Origin: Hydractinia symbiolongicarpus | Lineage: Eukaryota > Cnidaria > Hydrozoa > Anthoathecata > Hydractiniidae | Assembly (NCBI RefSeq): GCF_029227915.1 | Contig: NC_079883.1 | Span: 15,872,001-15,936,000 of the forward strand | Reading direction: 5' to 3' | Length of the DNA stretch: 64,000 nucleotides | In this document: positions 11,564 through 19,221 of the stretch, piece after piece | How positions within the stretch are numbered: the first letter of the stretch is position 1 | Layout of the letters: each line of letters opens with the position of its first letter | The notes under the pieces: model-generated | What the model was told of the DNA's origin: nothing | The model's database searches: none | Seen by the model: only the letters and a program-made list of their open reading frames with translations | Made by a program: the position numbers and the translations under genes

Positions 11564-11574
11564 AATAAAAGATG
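11564..11574 (+). promoter_or_regulatory. AATAAA motif abutting polB start
   Basis: AATAAAAGATG: an AATAAA hexamer ends two bases before the polB start codon. The same arrangement recurs before five other plus-strand genes in this element (16390, 17235, 17536, 18208 and 18536, two of them with one-base variants), which is why it is recorded. Confidence 0.5.
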
Positions 11575-14500
11575 AGTTGGTTCAGGAACGCCATTAGCAA
11601 ACTGTACGACACCGTGTCGGCACCGGTAGCAGTAACTCGGGACGCTCTTGCTGAAAGTGTACGGAGGGTGCGGGATACCGTTACCTACTAATACAACAAG
11701 GCGAAGGAGCGAGTCTCGGGAGCAACAACGCTCCACGATGAGGTTCAACAGATCACCATTGAAGACGAATATCAGGGCATAGCAGACCTAAAGCACATGC
11801 TCGCTAAGGAATCAAAGCAATCCACAAACTCTGAAGGTATAGAGGATATCCAGCACATATTTGACGAGAATGACACCCAGTTTTTAGAGGATAGAAACCG
11901 CATCAAGACGTGGCGGTTGAACAAAAACCTCAACCAACCGTTGACGGATGCTATTATGCGAAAAATCACACCATGTAGACATGCGCGTCAAGGTAGTCTA
12001 CAGTTTCAGCTGTGACATCTACCGAGGCGGTGGCGACGTATCGGCCTACCACAAGACCAAGAGTTCCAACTCACTATCAAGCATGGCGAAGATCGAAGCC
12101 TTCATGGAAGAATGCGAGATGAAGTGGCTCGATCTGGAAGATACAGAGTTCTGGACCAAGGCCTACTTACCACCCGACAGAACTATCGAGACCCCTGGGG
12201 CATACGAAGGCAAGATAGTCTTCAAACATGTACAGCTCAAGATCATAGCCACGAGAGAGCCCCTACTTGGATGTGGACCTTAGCCCGATAGGCTGCGGGG
12301 CAAAAGGTGTATCTACAGCTTTGACAAAGATAATGAAAGAACGGACAGCTTGTGCTTCTGGAGATGTCTTGCCGTTCACTATCACGGAGAGCGAAAACAG
12401 CGCGAAAAGCATATCACACAAGAATCCCTCACTCTGGCACGCGAGTACTACGAGAACCCCAGGCTAAAGCGGGAAGAAGTACGTGGTACGAGGAAGGTGG
12501 GTTTGGAGGGTATTGCCAAGCACTTCAAGATTAACGTCCGAGTTTTCGAACCCAAGACAAACTCTAGCAAGTCCCCATGGCGGCTCGCCTATGGTCAAAA
12601 CCAATGCAAGAAGGGGGTAGACACGATCGACCTCGGTATGCTGGATGGTCACTGCTTCTAAATCAAGAAGATGGATGTTTTGACCCAAAGTTGGGAATGC
12701 GAGGCTTGCACTCAAATCTTCACCAGATCCGTCAACCTCACGGGACACAAAGAATAACGAGTGCGAAGGCGCCAAACAACGATAATTTGCAAGGGTAAAA
12801 AAGTCCAGCGCATGCCTAGCAAATCGGAAAAGGTCTTCTACGAGCAATATGCATTCAGCTATGCGGCATGCCAATGGATTGAAGCATTAGTGGAGCAGGC
12901 GGAAATGCACATAAATCACGCGCTCTGCGGGCATGGAGGGGAACGCGTGATTTGTGTGATGGGTCAGGAGGACTATAGGGTAGATGGCTACGAACCCCAC
13001 ACTAAGACAGTCTATGAATATCACAGCTGCAAGTGGCATGGATGCCCATGCCAACCGCAGCGAACCAACGCCGATAAGAATAATTTCAAGTTCACCAAAT
13101 TCAGGGAGGATCACATCCAAAAACTCGGCTACAACCTGGTTACCACATGGGAGTTTGAGAACCTCCCAAATGTTAAGAGGCTCTTCACTTCATCACTTTG
13201 AAGCTCTCCTAGCACCATTACATCAGCAGCAAACGGCCGATCTAACATACATTTCGGAGCATATCCCAGTGAGTGTGGCTATTCACGATAGAAGAACATC
13301 CCACGAAGAACATCCCACGTTCATCATGCACGAACATCCCAAAATCCTAGTGCGGAAGTTTGTTGAGCAACTCGAGCAGAGGCAAGCCCGCATCGTCAAA
13401 GAGGTCGAAAGGCTGCACCCCAAGCCCGATGATTTTGACATGCTCCCGAACCAAACCCAAAACGCTTGAAACGAGTGGTTGAACCAAGTGACGGTGATAG
13501 GTTTCAACAGCGGCAACTATGATATCAACCTGATCAAGCGGTACTTTGTCGAGAGAATTGCGGATGATGACGAGGATAAGATTAAAGTGGCAAAGAAGGA
13601 TAACGACTACATGTTCCTCACCACTTCAAAGTTCAAATTCCTAGACATTAAAGACTTTCTAGCGCCCCGGATAAGACGGTTGCTGCAAGTCGTTGGATTG
13701 CAACCTCAAAAAACTCATGTTCCAGTACGAGTGGTTGTCGAGATATGACAAGCTGAATCATATCGGCCCTGTCGATCATGAGGCCTTCTATAGCAACTTC
13801 AGCGGTAAAAACACCCTCTCTCCCGAAGATTACCAGGTGTTCCGGGATGAGTTCTACAAAAGGGGTGTGTTACTATGATGGGCTGGTTGGCCGAGTACAA
13901 CCTGACGGACGTGGTACCCTTTGTCGAAGCTGTCAATGAACTACATACTATGAGGATGAGATTGACATTCTGAAGAACGCCGTGAGTATACCAGGTGTAT
14001 CGATGCGCTACGTTCTGAACAAATCCCTGCGCTTGAACCCCGAAATAGAGCTTTATGCAACGGGGGACCCCTGCATGCACAAGTGCCAAGACAACTGCGT
14101 CAAAAACCGATGCAAGGCCTGCATCGAGATCAAAAAAGCATGCGACGAGTGCACCGGGAATCAGGCTTATGATCTCCTGCAAACAGGCATGGTAGCTGGC
14201 CCCGCTATCGTCTTCTGTAGGTATCATGAGCAAAATGTGACAGCCATAAGATCTCACATCCATTACAGTCCAAGCAAGTGCAAGACCATAGTAGGTTATG
14301 ACGCGAACATGCTCTACTCTAGCACCTTGCTGCAGGCTTCCCTTGTGGGAAGGAGAAGCTAATAAAGATGGCAGACCCCGTTGGAGGATTGGGGGTTCTG
14401 GTGCAAGGTGTTCTGCATGGATCGCTCTTTGGTTTTGCCCAAGTTGGTATCGAAGTGCCTGCCGAGCTGTACGACAAGTTCAGCGAAATGGCCCCGCTAT

Positions 14501-15153
14501 TTGTGATGAAGGAGATCCCTGATAGCCAAATACCTCAGCACATGCACGAGTATTTGACCAAGACCAGGCGGAAACGTATCCCTGGCACTAGGAACTGCTG
14601 GGACTGATGAAAGCGGAGAATACCCTGCTGTGTAAAGACCTGTTCAAGTGGTAACTGTAGCGTGGGTTAGTAGTCACGGCCTGCTACCAGCTACTCAAGT
14701 ATTGAAGGGGTAAACCATTTGCGTGGTTTCCCGAGGAAATTGCGGACGCGCGACGCCAAGCAGATAAAGACCCCGACAAGCGCATCGCAGGCGATACAGC
14801 AAAATTGAAAGGCAACAGCTTCTATGGAAAAATGATCGAAGACCTGGCAAGGCATGCCAACACAACCAAGGTGGTAGATGCGGCAATGAAGAGCCAATAC
14901 CTGGAGGATTTGGAAGAGATTGGAGACGCGTACGAGGTGAGAAGGGGAAGCAAGGGGCTGCCATCGATCGAGCCTATCAATGTGCGATATATGTTTACCA
15001 ATTAGCTGTTGGAGCTAGATACAGCGAAAAATATAGGTTTCCGGGTTCACAAACAAGGCATGGTGACGTACCAGCAAAACAAGCTCGGGCTATCGGCGTT
15101 CTATGACAAAAAGAGTCGTGCATGAGGATAACGTGCACACATCCCCACTCATG
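11572..15153 (+). pseudogene. polB: Polinton protein-primed DNA polymerase B, decayed
   Basis: This family-B DNA polymerase would replicate the element using a protein primer. The chosen ATG at 11572 opens a stretch beginning MSWFRNAISKLYDT. An N-terminal region of about 300 residues precedes the polymerase-associated part (CFWRCLAVHYHGER near 12350, a Cys pair region near 12690, GYEPHTKTVYEYHSCKWHGC near 12980). Exonuclease-type GFNSGNYDINL lies near 13500. The polymerase core retains AGPAIVFCRYHE and IVGYDANMLY (about 14190-14320), KLKGNSFYGK (about 14805-14835, the Kx3NSxYG motif) and a C-terminal YDKK...HT. The natural stop appears to be 15151-15153. At least eight register changes or stops interrupt it. 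A segment between the core motifs (around 14640-14720) is damaged. The catalytic YxDTD-type motif is not visible. Confidence 0.88.
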
Positions 15154-15180
15154 TAGAATAGCAAGGTTTTCCTTTCCAGA

Positions 15181-15205
15181 TTCTGTGAAGTAGTACCTCA
15201 CAGAA
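15181..15205 (+). terminator. hairpin after polB
   Basis: TTCTGTGA (15181-15188) and TCACAGAA (15198-15205), a perfect 8-bp stem with a 9-base loop, start 27 bases after the polB stop and are followed by an A-run (15212-15220). The position suggests a transcription-end or mRNA 3'-end signal. Confidence 0.6.
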
Positions 15206-15239
15206 ATTAACAAAAAAAAATGGAGGGTTATAAAAAAAT

Positions 15240-16222
15240 GTACGCACTTTAAGTACTATTTTTTGCTTGACAACTTCAAGATTCAGCGTAGCGGTCCATT
15301 GACAAAATTGTGTATCAAATGCCTTGATATTAACAACGCGTCAACAGCACGTAGCAAATGTCCGCATCAAAAAAGAAGAAGTCATTGATCCATATGCGAT
15401 TTCCCCGTGTATCAGCACAACCTTATTCTGGCAAGGATTCGCCATGCTCTAAAACATGATACGGAGATTGCATCCACCGAGTATCTGGGGTGCGGTATTT
15501 GCATATTAATAGGTCATATCCAGGTTAAATTCAAAGACGCGATGTGGTGGAGCAGCTGGGGGCAGTTGGAACTAGATCATATAATCCTGATTAAATACAG
15601 AGAGAATGGGGTATATCCAAGCGAAGAAGTGCAACTCGAGAGACTCCATTACACCAACATGCAGCCGATGTGGGTTGCGGATAACCAGACGAAGGGCAGC
15701 CGCTATATCCGCTAGTGGCCTATAGTTTGTTGTGTTGATCAACAAGATTAAACACATTTGCCTCATCCATTCAAAAATGATAAACACTTTCTGAATGATC
15801 AAGAGGTTTTCTATATGATGCGCAAATGAGCAAACCGGTGATGCGAGAATTTTTACACAGGTAGTACTCAAGGTGATATTGAATAGATGTATACAAAGCT
15901 CGATATATAGTAAAATTGTGGGAGCAGGCTTAGTTCCTGGCTGAAGGGTAGGGGTGAGCGGTCGAGAGCACGCCCTAGCCGGAGGCGGCCGTCTCGCCCC
16001 GGTTTCTCCCACACTGTGCCACGACTGAAATATTGCGCCAGTCGGGAAAAATTGTGCCAAATACCGGTTAAATTGCACGACATTCTGTATAATAGAGTAT
16101 AAAGAGCAAGTACGCAGAGTATAAAGAGCAAGTACGCTAAGCCTGCAAAGCAGGACAGCACTGAAAAACACCTCGGATATGGTAAACCAAAGGCTCCGAG
16201 TGGTATACTCACAGAATTAAAG
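15240..16222 (+). pseudogene. broken Polinton gene region of unknown product
   Basis: Between the polB hairpin and the next hairpin, plus-strand coding potential persists in pieces: an open stretch at 15407-15715 contains GCGICILIGHIQVKFKD and MWWSSWGQLELDHIILIKY, and another in a different register near 16130-16230 contains KHLGYGKPKAPSGILTELK. In intact Polintons this interval between polB and the ATPase usually holds protease and capsid genes. I cannot match these fragments to them. A 22-base direct repeat (AGAGTATAAAGAGCAAGTAC plus two bases, twice) at about 16091-16134, and a GC-rich patch (15927-16012) bounded by TGTGGGAG/CTCCCACA, point to rearrangement here. Confidence 0.4.
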
Positions 16223-16266
16223 ACCCTCTGGGTCCAAACAACATCAACAAAAAAAACCCAGAGGGT
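16223..16266 (+). terminator. 11-bp hairpin, Polinton intergenic
   Basis: ACCCTCTGGGT (16223-16233) and ACCCAGAGGGT (16256-16266) form a perfect 11-bp stem with a 22-base A-rich loop, 30 bases before the ATG at 16297. It ends the broken region upstream and precedes a small gene pair. Confidence 0.7.
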
Positions 16267-16296
16267 TCCCTTACGAGGGTTTTGCTTTGAAAAAAC

Positions 16297-16389
16297 ATGC
16301 CATACGAAATATGCCTATATATCGTCGTACTCCTGCCATACGTCTTGATACTCGCTTTCCTCTATCGGTATCGACGCATAATAAAGTGA
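16297..16389 (+). CDS. short membrane peptide, Polinton
   Basis: 30 codons with ATG at 16297 and TGA at 16387-16389. After MPYEI the sequence is a hydrophobic segment (CLYIVVLLPYVLILAFLY) followed by basic residues RYRRIIK. That is the pattern of a single-span membrane peptide with a positively charged inner tail. The next gene's ATG starts on the base right after the stop (TGAATG), with no hairpin between, so the two may share a transcript. It is too short for any family assignment. The intact frame inside a decayed element may be chance. Confidence 0.5.
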   Translation: MPYEICLYIVVLLPYVLILAFLYRYRRIIK

Positions 16390-16392
16390 ATG
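16380..16392 (+). promoter_or_regulatory. AATAAA motif near start at 16390
   Basis: AATAAAGTGAATG: the hexamer ends four bases before the ATG at 16390, overlapping the last codons of the preceding peptide. It is one of six such motifs in the element. Confidence 0.4.
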
Positions 16393-16854
16393 TCAGATCT
16401 CGCTGAAATTTTCGAATAAATTGATACACCAGCCCTGTCCAAAGACATTGAGGACGACCCCATCATCAGGGATTCCATGGCTGATCTTGGCCTACTCGTA
16501 TATTCCGCCTTTGGTAAATTCCTAACTCCTCTTCTGGTTGCGGCGCACACCTTGAATCACACTCAGTTATCCGCGTCCAAGGCGGTTGAAAAGATAGCTG
16601 ATGAAGAACAAGAGAACAATGGGGAACAATCTAACAAAGATACGATTGGATAATTATGAAATTTATCAACGATCGAGAAATTTGACCCACAACTTATACA
16701 GAATGTCACCCATGGGCTATTCGGATTGGTGCAGCATGACGGGGGACTGTGGTATACACGATCGCGAAATATTGACACCAGCGGCCGATAGATTCCCATC
16801 ACACGTGTGTATTCTAGAGACAAGGGGCTATATGAACAAGAACGTGCATAAAGG
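16390..16854 (+). pseudogene. Polinton small gene, stop-interrupted
   Basis: One register runs from the ATG at 16390 to a stop just before the hairpin at 16878. It is interrupted only by isolated stop codons (TAA at 16417, TAA at 16651, TGA at 16657, TAG near 16792). Readable parts include DIEDDPIIRDSMADLGLLVY, GKFLTPLLVAAHTLNHTQL, an acidic EEQENNGEQ and DPQLIQNVTHGLFGLVQH. The single register, without frameshift, over about 155 codons suggests one former gene damaged by point changes. Function unknown; the hydrophobic central stretch could be membrane-associated. Confidence 0.5.
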
Positions 16855-16877
16855 TCGATATTAGATCCGGGTTATTT

Positions 16878-16898
16878 TTGTAGGTTTTAAACCTACAA
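16878..16898 (+). terminator. near-perfect palindrome, Polinton intergenic
   Basis: TTGTAGGTTT (16878-16887) and AAACCTACAA (16889-16898) are perfect complements around a single T, giving a 10-bp arm palindrome. It lies after the decayed gene ending about 16854 and just 3 bases before the ATG at 16902. Confidence 0.7.
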
Positions 16899-16901
16899 GA
16901 A

Positions 16902-17222
16902 ATGAGCGAAAAACAAGCACAAGAAATGAGGGTAATTACAAAGCCAGTAAAGCACCCGGGGAGAGTAGCACAGGGCCACAAGTTGGCTGAAATCATGAAG
17001 AACAGGAACCAAGAAAAGAAGGCAGCCAAAGCAAGTACCGGTACCAGTCGCGTACAGTCAGGTGCCCTTGTCGGTGGAGACCTCCTTGCACTGCTCGCAG
17101 GGTGTCTTGGTGTATTCTACATCTTCCGTAAAAAGCCGGTCCAGAAGGCGGCTGAAACATTGGAGCCACCGGCAGCCAAGCCAGAACCAAAGCCTGATAT
17201 TGACATTCTTCGAATGCGCTAA
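16902..17222 (+). CDS. Polinton small membrane protein with basic N-terminus
   Basis: 106 codons, intact, ATG at 16902 three bases after the palindrome. The N-terminal half is basic (MSEKQAQEMRVITKPVKHPGR followed by a Lys/Glu-rich stretch). Residues about 53-75 form one hydrophobic span with GGDLLALLAGCLGVFYIF, followed by KK and a Pro-rich tail (EPPAAKPEPKPDIDILRMR). A basic, HPGR-containing N-terminus plus a membrane span resembles small proteins encoded beside the ATPase in animal Polintons, and might be a virion core or membrane protein. That is inference from position and composition. The next gene starts 12 bases after the stop with no hairpin between them. Confidence 0.65.
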   Translation: MSEKQAQEMRVITKPVKHPGRVAQGHKLAEIMKNRNQEKKAAKASTGTSRVQSGALVGGDLLALLAGCLGVFYIFRKKPVQKAAETLEPPAAKPEPKPDIDILRMR

Positions 17223-17230
17223 GCCATAAT

Positions 17231-17237
17231 ATAAATG
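17231..17237 (+). promoter_or_regulatory. TATAAATG start motif
   Basis: ATAATATAAATG leads directly into the start codon at 17235, leaving no spacer between TATAAA-like sequence and ATG. It is similar in placement to the AATAAA motifs at 11564, 17530 and 18201. Confidence 0.4.
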
Positions 17238-17486
17238 AGTTCAAACGTGACACATCAGCATAAAGAGGTCATCGATATGATCTACGGAACAGTCGTGGAC
17301 CTTGGGTTCACCTTTGCCTATGCCATGGCGGGGAAGAAATTCCTCGGGATCTCGAGCCCCATTACCAGGATGGATACTAAAGATGTTATAAAAATGGTGG
17401 TATACTTCACAGCAGGTAGAGGTTCAAGAGAGATGGCGGTAGCAAAGGGTTGGATCCCCGCATTGATAGTTCCAAAGCCGAAATAA
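17235..17486 (+). CDS. Polinton small conserved-looking protein
   Basis: 83 codons, intact. It contains MIYGTVVDLGFTFAYAMAGK, then SPITRMDTKDVIKMVVYFTA and GRGSREMAVAKGWIPALIVP. Two weakly hydrophobic stretches (residues about 15-35 and 50-62) could be membrane-embedded or a buried core. It lies between the basic membrane protein and the packaging ATPase, in a tight cluster, suggesting a virion-assembly role, though no biochemical function can be read from the sequence. A 6-bp hairpin follows the stop. Confidence 0.65.
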   Translation: MSSNVTHQHKEVIDMIYGTVVDLGFTFAYAMAGKKFLGISSPITRMDTKDVIKMVVYFTAGRGSREMAVAKGWIPALIVPKPK

Positions 17487-17503
17487 GCAGCTATATGTTT
17501 GTA

Positions 17504-17518
17504 TGTACCCCCGGTACA
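17504..17518 (+). terminator. short hairpin before ATPase gene
   Basis: TGTACC (17504-17509) and GGTACA (17513-17518) with a CCC loop, between the stop at 17486 and the ATPase ATG at 17536. It is the weakest stem of the series. Confidence 0.45.
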
Positions 17519-17535
17519 CATAAGCCTGGAATAAA

Positions 17536-18133
17536 ATGATTCTAGACATCGTTAAAGACCCACATACGGCGATCTTCACAGGGCCTACAAGCTGCGGGAA
17601 AACTCAGCGCGTCTTGTATCTACTTGAGAACGAGCACAGGCACCACTTCAACAATGTTGTGATTCTTTGACCAACAATTCGCTGGAACAAGACTTATCTT
17701 AATAGGGCATCGCTTTGTAAGGATGACTATGTGTTCCTAATCGAGCCACAAGACCAGTTTTTCGACTGGATCGAGCAACTATCAAAGCTCCTAGCGGGGG
17801 AGGAGACTCCGTTTATCATTGACGATATGATCGCGGACGAGAGCCTCGACAAGAAGCGTCAACCTCTGGTCGAGCTGCGTATCAGTGGGAGACATCGATA
17901 GCATAGCTTATGGTTGCTAACGCAGTCATACATGGCTTTACCTAAAAGTCTACGTCGTCAGAAGAAGCAATTGTTTACATGGTACCCACGAGCGCAGCGA
18001 CATGAAGCTTTTGGATGAAGAAACCAACATGATCTTGGATTGGGAGTCGATGAAGAATCAGCTCAAAAAGTCGAAACATGCCTGCTTGTATGTGAAATTG
18101 GAACACCCTCGGACTTGGAAAATTTTGGAGTGA
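17536..18133 (+). pseudogene. Polinton DNA-packaging ATPase (FtsK/HerA, A32-like), decayed
   Basis: This is the motor that would pump element DNA into a capsid. The ATG at 17536 directly follows AATAAA. Walker A is intact as FTGPTSCGKTQ (about residues 14-24). Walker B is PFIIDDMIAD (about residues 94-103). LWLLTQSY (sensor region) follows. The length of about 199 codons is somewhat short but covers the conserved core. Damage: TGA at 17668-17670, TAG at 17899-17901 and one register change near 17985, after which MKLLDEETNMILDW and the C-terminus read normally to TGA at 18131. Retention of the ATPase without recognisable capsid genes suggests that those genes were lost or are too decayed to see. 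Confidence 0.88.
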
Positions 18134-18142
18134 CGCGGACAT

Positions 18143-18167
18143 CAGTTGTACTCGGCGGATACAACTG
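18143..18167 (+). terminator. hairpin after ATPase gene
   Basis: CAGTTGTA (18143-18150) and TACAACTG (18160-18167), a perfect 8-bp stem with a 9-base loop, beginning 10 bases after the ATPase stop. Confidence 0.65.
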
Positions 18168-18200
18168 AAATTTGGAGCATTTTGCCTCGACTTTCAACTT

Positions 18201-18210
18201 AATAAATATG
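18201..18210 (+). promoter_or_regulatory. AATAAA motif before start at 18208
   Basis: AATAAATATG: the hexamer is one base from the ATG. It follows the hairpin at 18143-18167. Confidence 0.45.
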
Positions 18211-18408
18211 TCTTGTATGGAAAAATTACAAGAGGAAGAGATCCGGAAATTGGAGGAATAAATCGAGGACTTGGAAACAGATCTCGATGAAAGAGATTGG
18301 GAGCTGAATAGGATGATTCTGAGGGATTAATACAACAACCGGATTGCTTTAATCGGCTACGTCTCGTCGCTGGCTCTTACCATGATACACTATATGATGA
18401 AATATTAA
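18208..18408 (+). pseudogene. small coiled-coil/membrane gene, copy 1 (two internal stops)
   Basis: Starts MSCMEKLQEEEIRKLEE and continues in one register to TAA at 18406-18408, with TAA codons at 18259 and 18328. The N-terminal part is strongly charged and heptad-like (EDLETDLDERDWELNRM). The C-terminus is hydrophobic (IALIGYVSSLALTMIHYMM), fitting a tail-anchored coiled-coil protein. It shares its MSC-x-x-KLQ opening and downstream intergenic sequence with the gene at 18536, so the two are a tandem duplication. No known function. Confidence 0.5.
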
Positions 18409-18450
18409 GACCCGGGTGTTACGACGCTAGAAGATTAAGTCGCATGTTTC

Positions 18451-18470
18451 TGTGGTTTATCAAAGCCACA
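18451..18470 (+). terminator. hairpin after coiled-coil copy 1
   Basis: TGTGGTTT (18451-18458) pairs with AAGCCACA (18463-18470), 8 bp with one G-T pair, loop ATCA, followed by an A-run. The preceding 40 bases match those before the hairpin at 18750, but the arms do not. Confidence 0.65.
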
Positions 18471-18535
18471 AAAAAAATTGGAGTGATCACAGTCTATGCA
18501 TACACGATCCCCGGATCCAAAACTGTAAGATAAAA

Positions 18536-18703
18536 ATGTCTTGTCTTGCAAAATTACAGAGGAAGATTAGAGTGCAGAAACAGCAAATTGAGGCTCTTGA
18601 ATATGACCTGATAAAACGACAGGAATGTGTTGACTATATGAATGAGGATCTCGAGTTCCTGAACGAAGATCTCGGGGAAAAATCCCGGGAAATTGAGAGA
18701 TGA
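18536..18703 (+). CDS. small coiled-coil protein, copy 2
   Basis: 55 codons, intact, ATG at 18536 one base after GATAAAA-type sequence. It begins MSCLAKLQRKIRVQKQQIEA and remains highly charged with leucines at helical spacing (ALEYDLIKRQ, DLEFLNEDLGEKSREIE). A single parallel coiled coil is likely. It lacks the hydrophobic C-terminus of copy 1. The tandem position and shared flanks show duplication. Possible fibre, scaffold or regulatory role; nothing in the sequence decides. Confidence 0.5.
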   Translation: MSCLAKLQRKIRVQKQQIEALEYDLIKRQECVDYMNEDLEFLNEDLGEKSREIER

Positions 18704-18749
18704 CTTGTACAACTTAGGTGTTCCAGCGCTATATGACTAAGTCCCATGC

Positions 18750-18776
18750 TTTTGTTGCTCCTCTCGAGCAACAAAA
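18750..18776 (+). terminator. 11-bp hairpin after coiled-coil copy 2
   Basis: TTTTGTTGCTC (18750-18760) and GAGCAACAAAA (18766-18776), a perfect 11-bp stem with a CTCTC loop, followed by more A. The upstream sequence (GGTGTTCCAGCGCTATATGA and on) is homologous to that before the hairpin at 18451. Confidence 0.75.
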
Positions 18777-18780
18777 AATC

Positions 18781-19149
18781 ACGAGCACCGTTGAAAAGCT
18801 GTGGGCAACAATTCCCTATGAGGAGGAAGATGAGGGGGTCGAGGTTGATATTGAAGACCGGGGTCTGCATATTGTTTCCGCTGAGGTGAACAAGTGGGGC
18901 ATGCTCTGCTACGAGATCATCAAGGATAAGGACTTAAGGCTCTCGGATCTGGCGGACTTGGAGAAAATTGGCGACATACTCAACATTCAAATCGATGACA
19001 GAGCATTGGTTGACATCGCCGACCTTGATAACGAGCCAAATGTTATCCAGAGAATCGTCTATGGCTATCCATTCTATACCCTACATCCTTATGATTATAC
19101 GCGCCTTCATCCGATTGACTCCAACGATGATGACTCCGATGATAATTAA
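18781..19149 (+). CDS. Polinton acidic protein, unidentified
   Basis: The open frame extends from a stop before 18718 to TAA at 19147-19149, but the hairpin at 18750-18776 lies in its upstream part. The gene probably began about 18781, where ATCACG may be a mutated ATG; the ATG at 18733 is the alternative. The product would be about 120 residues and acidic: PYEEEDEGVEVDIEDRG, VSAEVNKWGMLCYEI, three Asp-rich helices and a tail ending DSNDDDSDDN. It converges on the integrase gene, separated by the hairpin at 19171-19206. Not recognised; the acidic tail could bind basic or DNA-binding partners. Confidence 0.5.
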   Translation, partial: TSTVEKLWATIPYEEEDEGVEVDIEDRGLHIVSAEVNKWGMLCYEIIKDKDLRLSDLADLEKIGDILNIQIDDRALVDIADLDNEPNVIQRIVYGYPFYTLHPYDYTRLHPIDSNDDDSDDN

Positions 19150-19170
19150 AAAAGGATGTTGCTCGGGGTA

Positions 19171-19206
19171 GGTATTAACGTGAACCTGTGGTTCACGTTA
19201 ACTACC
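19171..19206. terminator. bidirectional hairpin between convergent Polinton genes
   Basis: TTAACGTGAAC (19175-19185) and GTTCACGTTAA (19191-19201), a perfect 11-bp stem with a CTGTG loop. It extends by GGTA (19171-19174) and TACC (19203-19206) past one bulged C. It lies exactly between the plus-strand gene ending at 19149 and the minus-strand integrase ending at 19222, where a terminator for both strands is expected. Confidence 0.8.
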
Positions 19207-19221
19207 ACAAAAACAACAAAT

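Noticed and set aside
15868-16212. Minus-strand frame rich in Arg and Pro near the GC-rich patch
   Set aside because: No motif; composition follows from the short GC-rich segment, and the opposite strand carries the fragments of coding sequence expected from gene order.
16390-18408. Alternative genetic code (TAA read as sense) to explain in-frame TAA codons in Polinton genes
   Set aside because: TGA and TAG stops and frameshifts also occur, and intact genes in the window end normally at TAA, so decay is sufficient.
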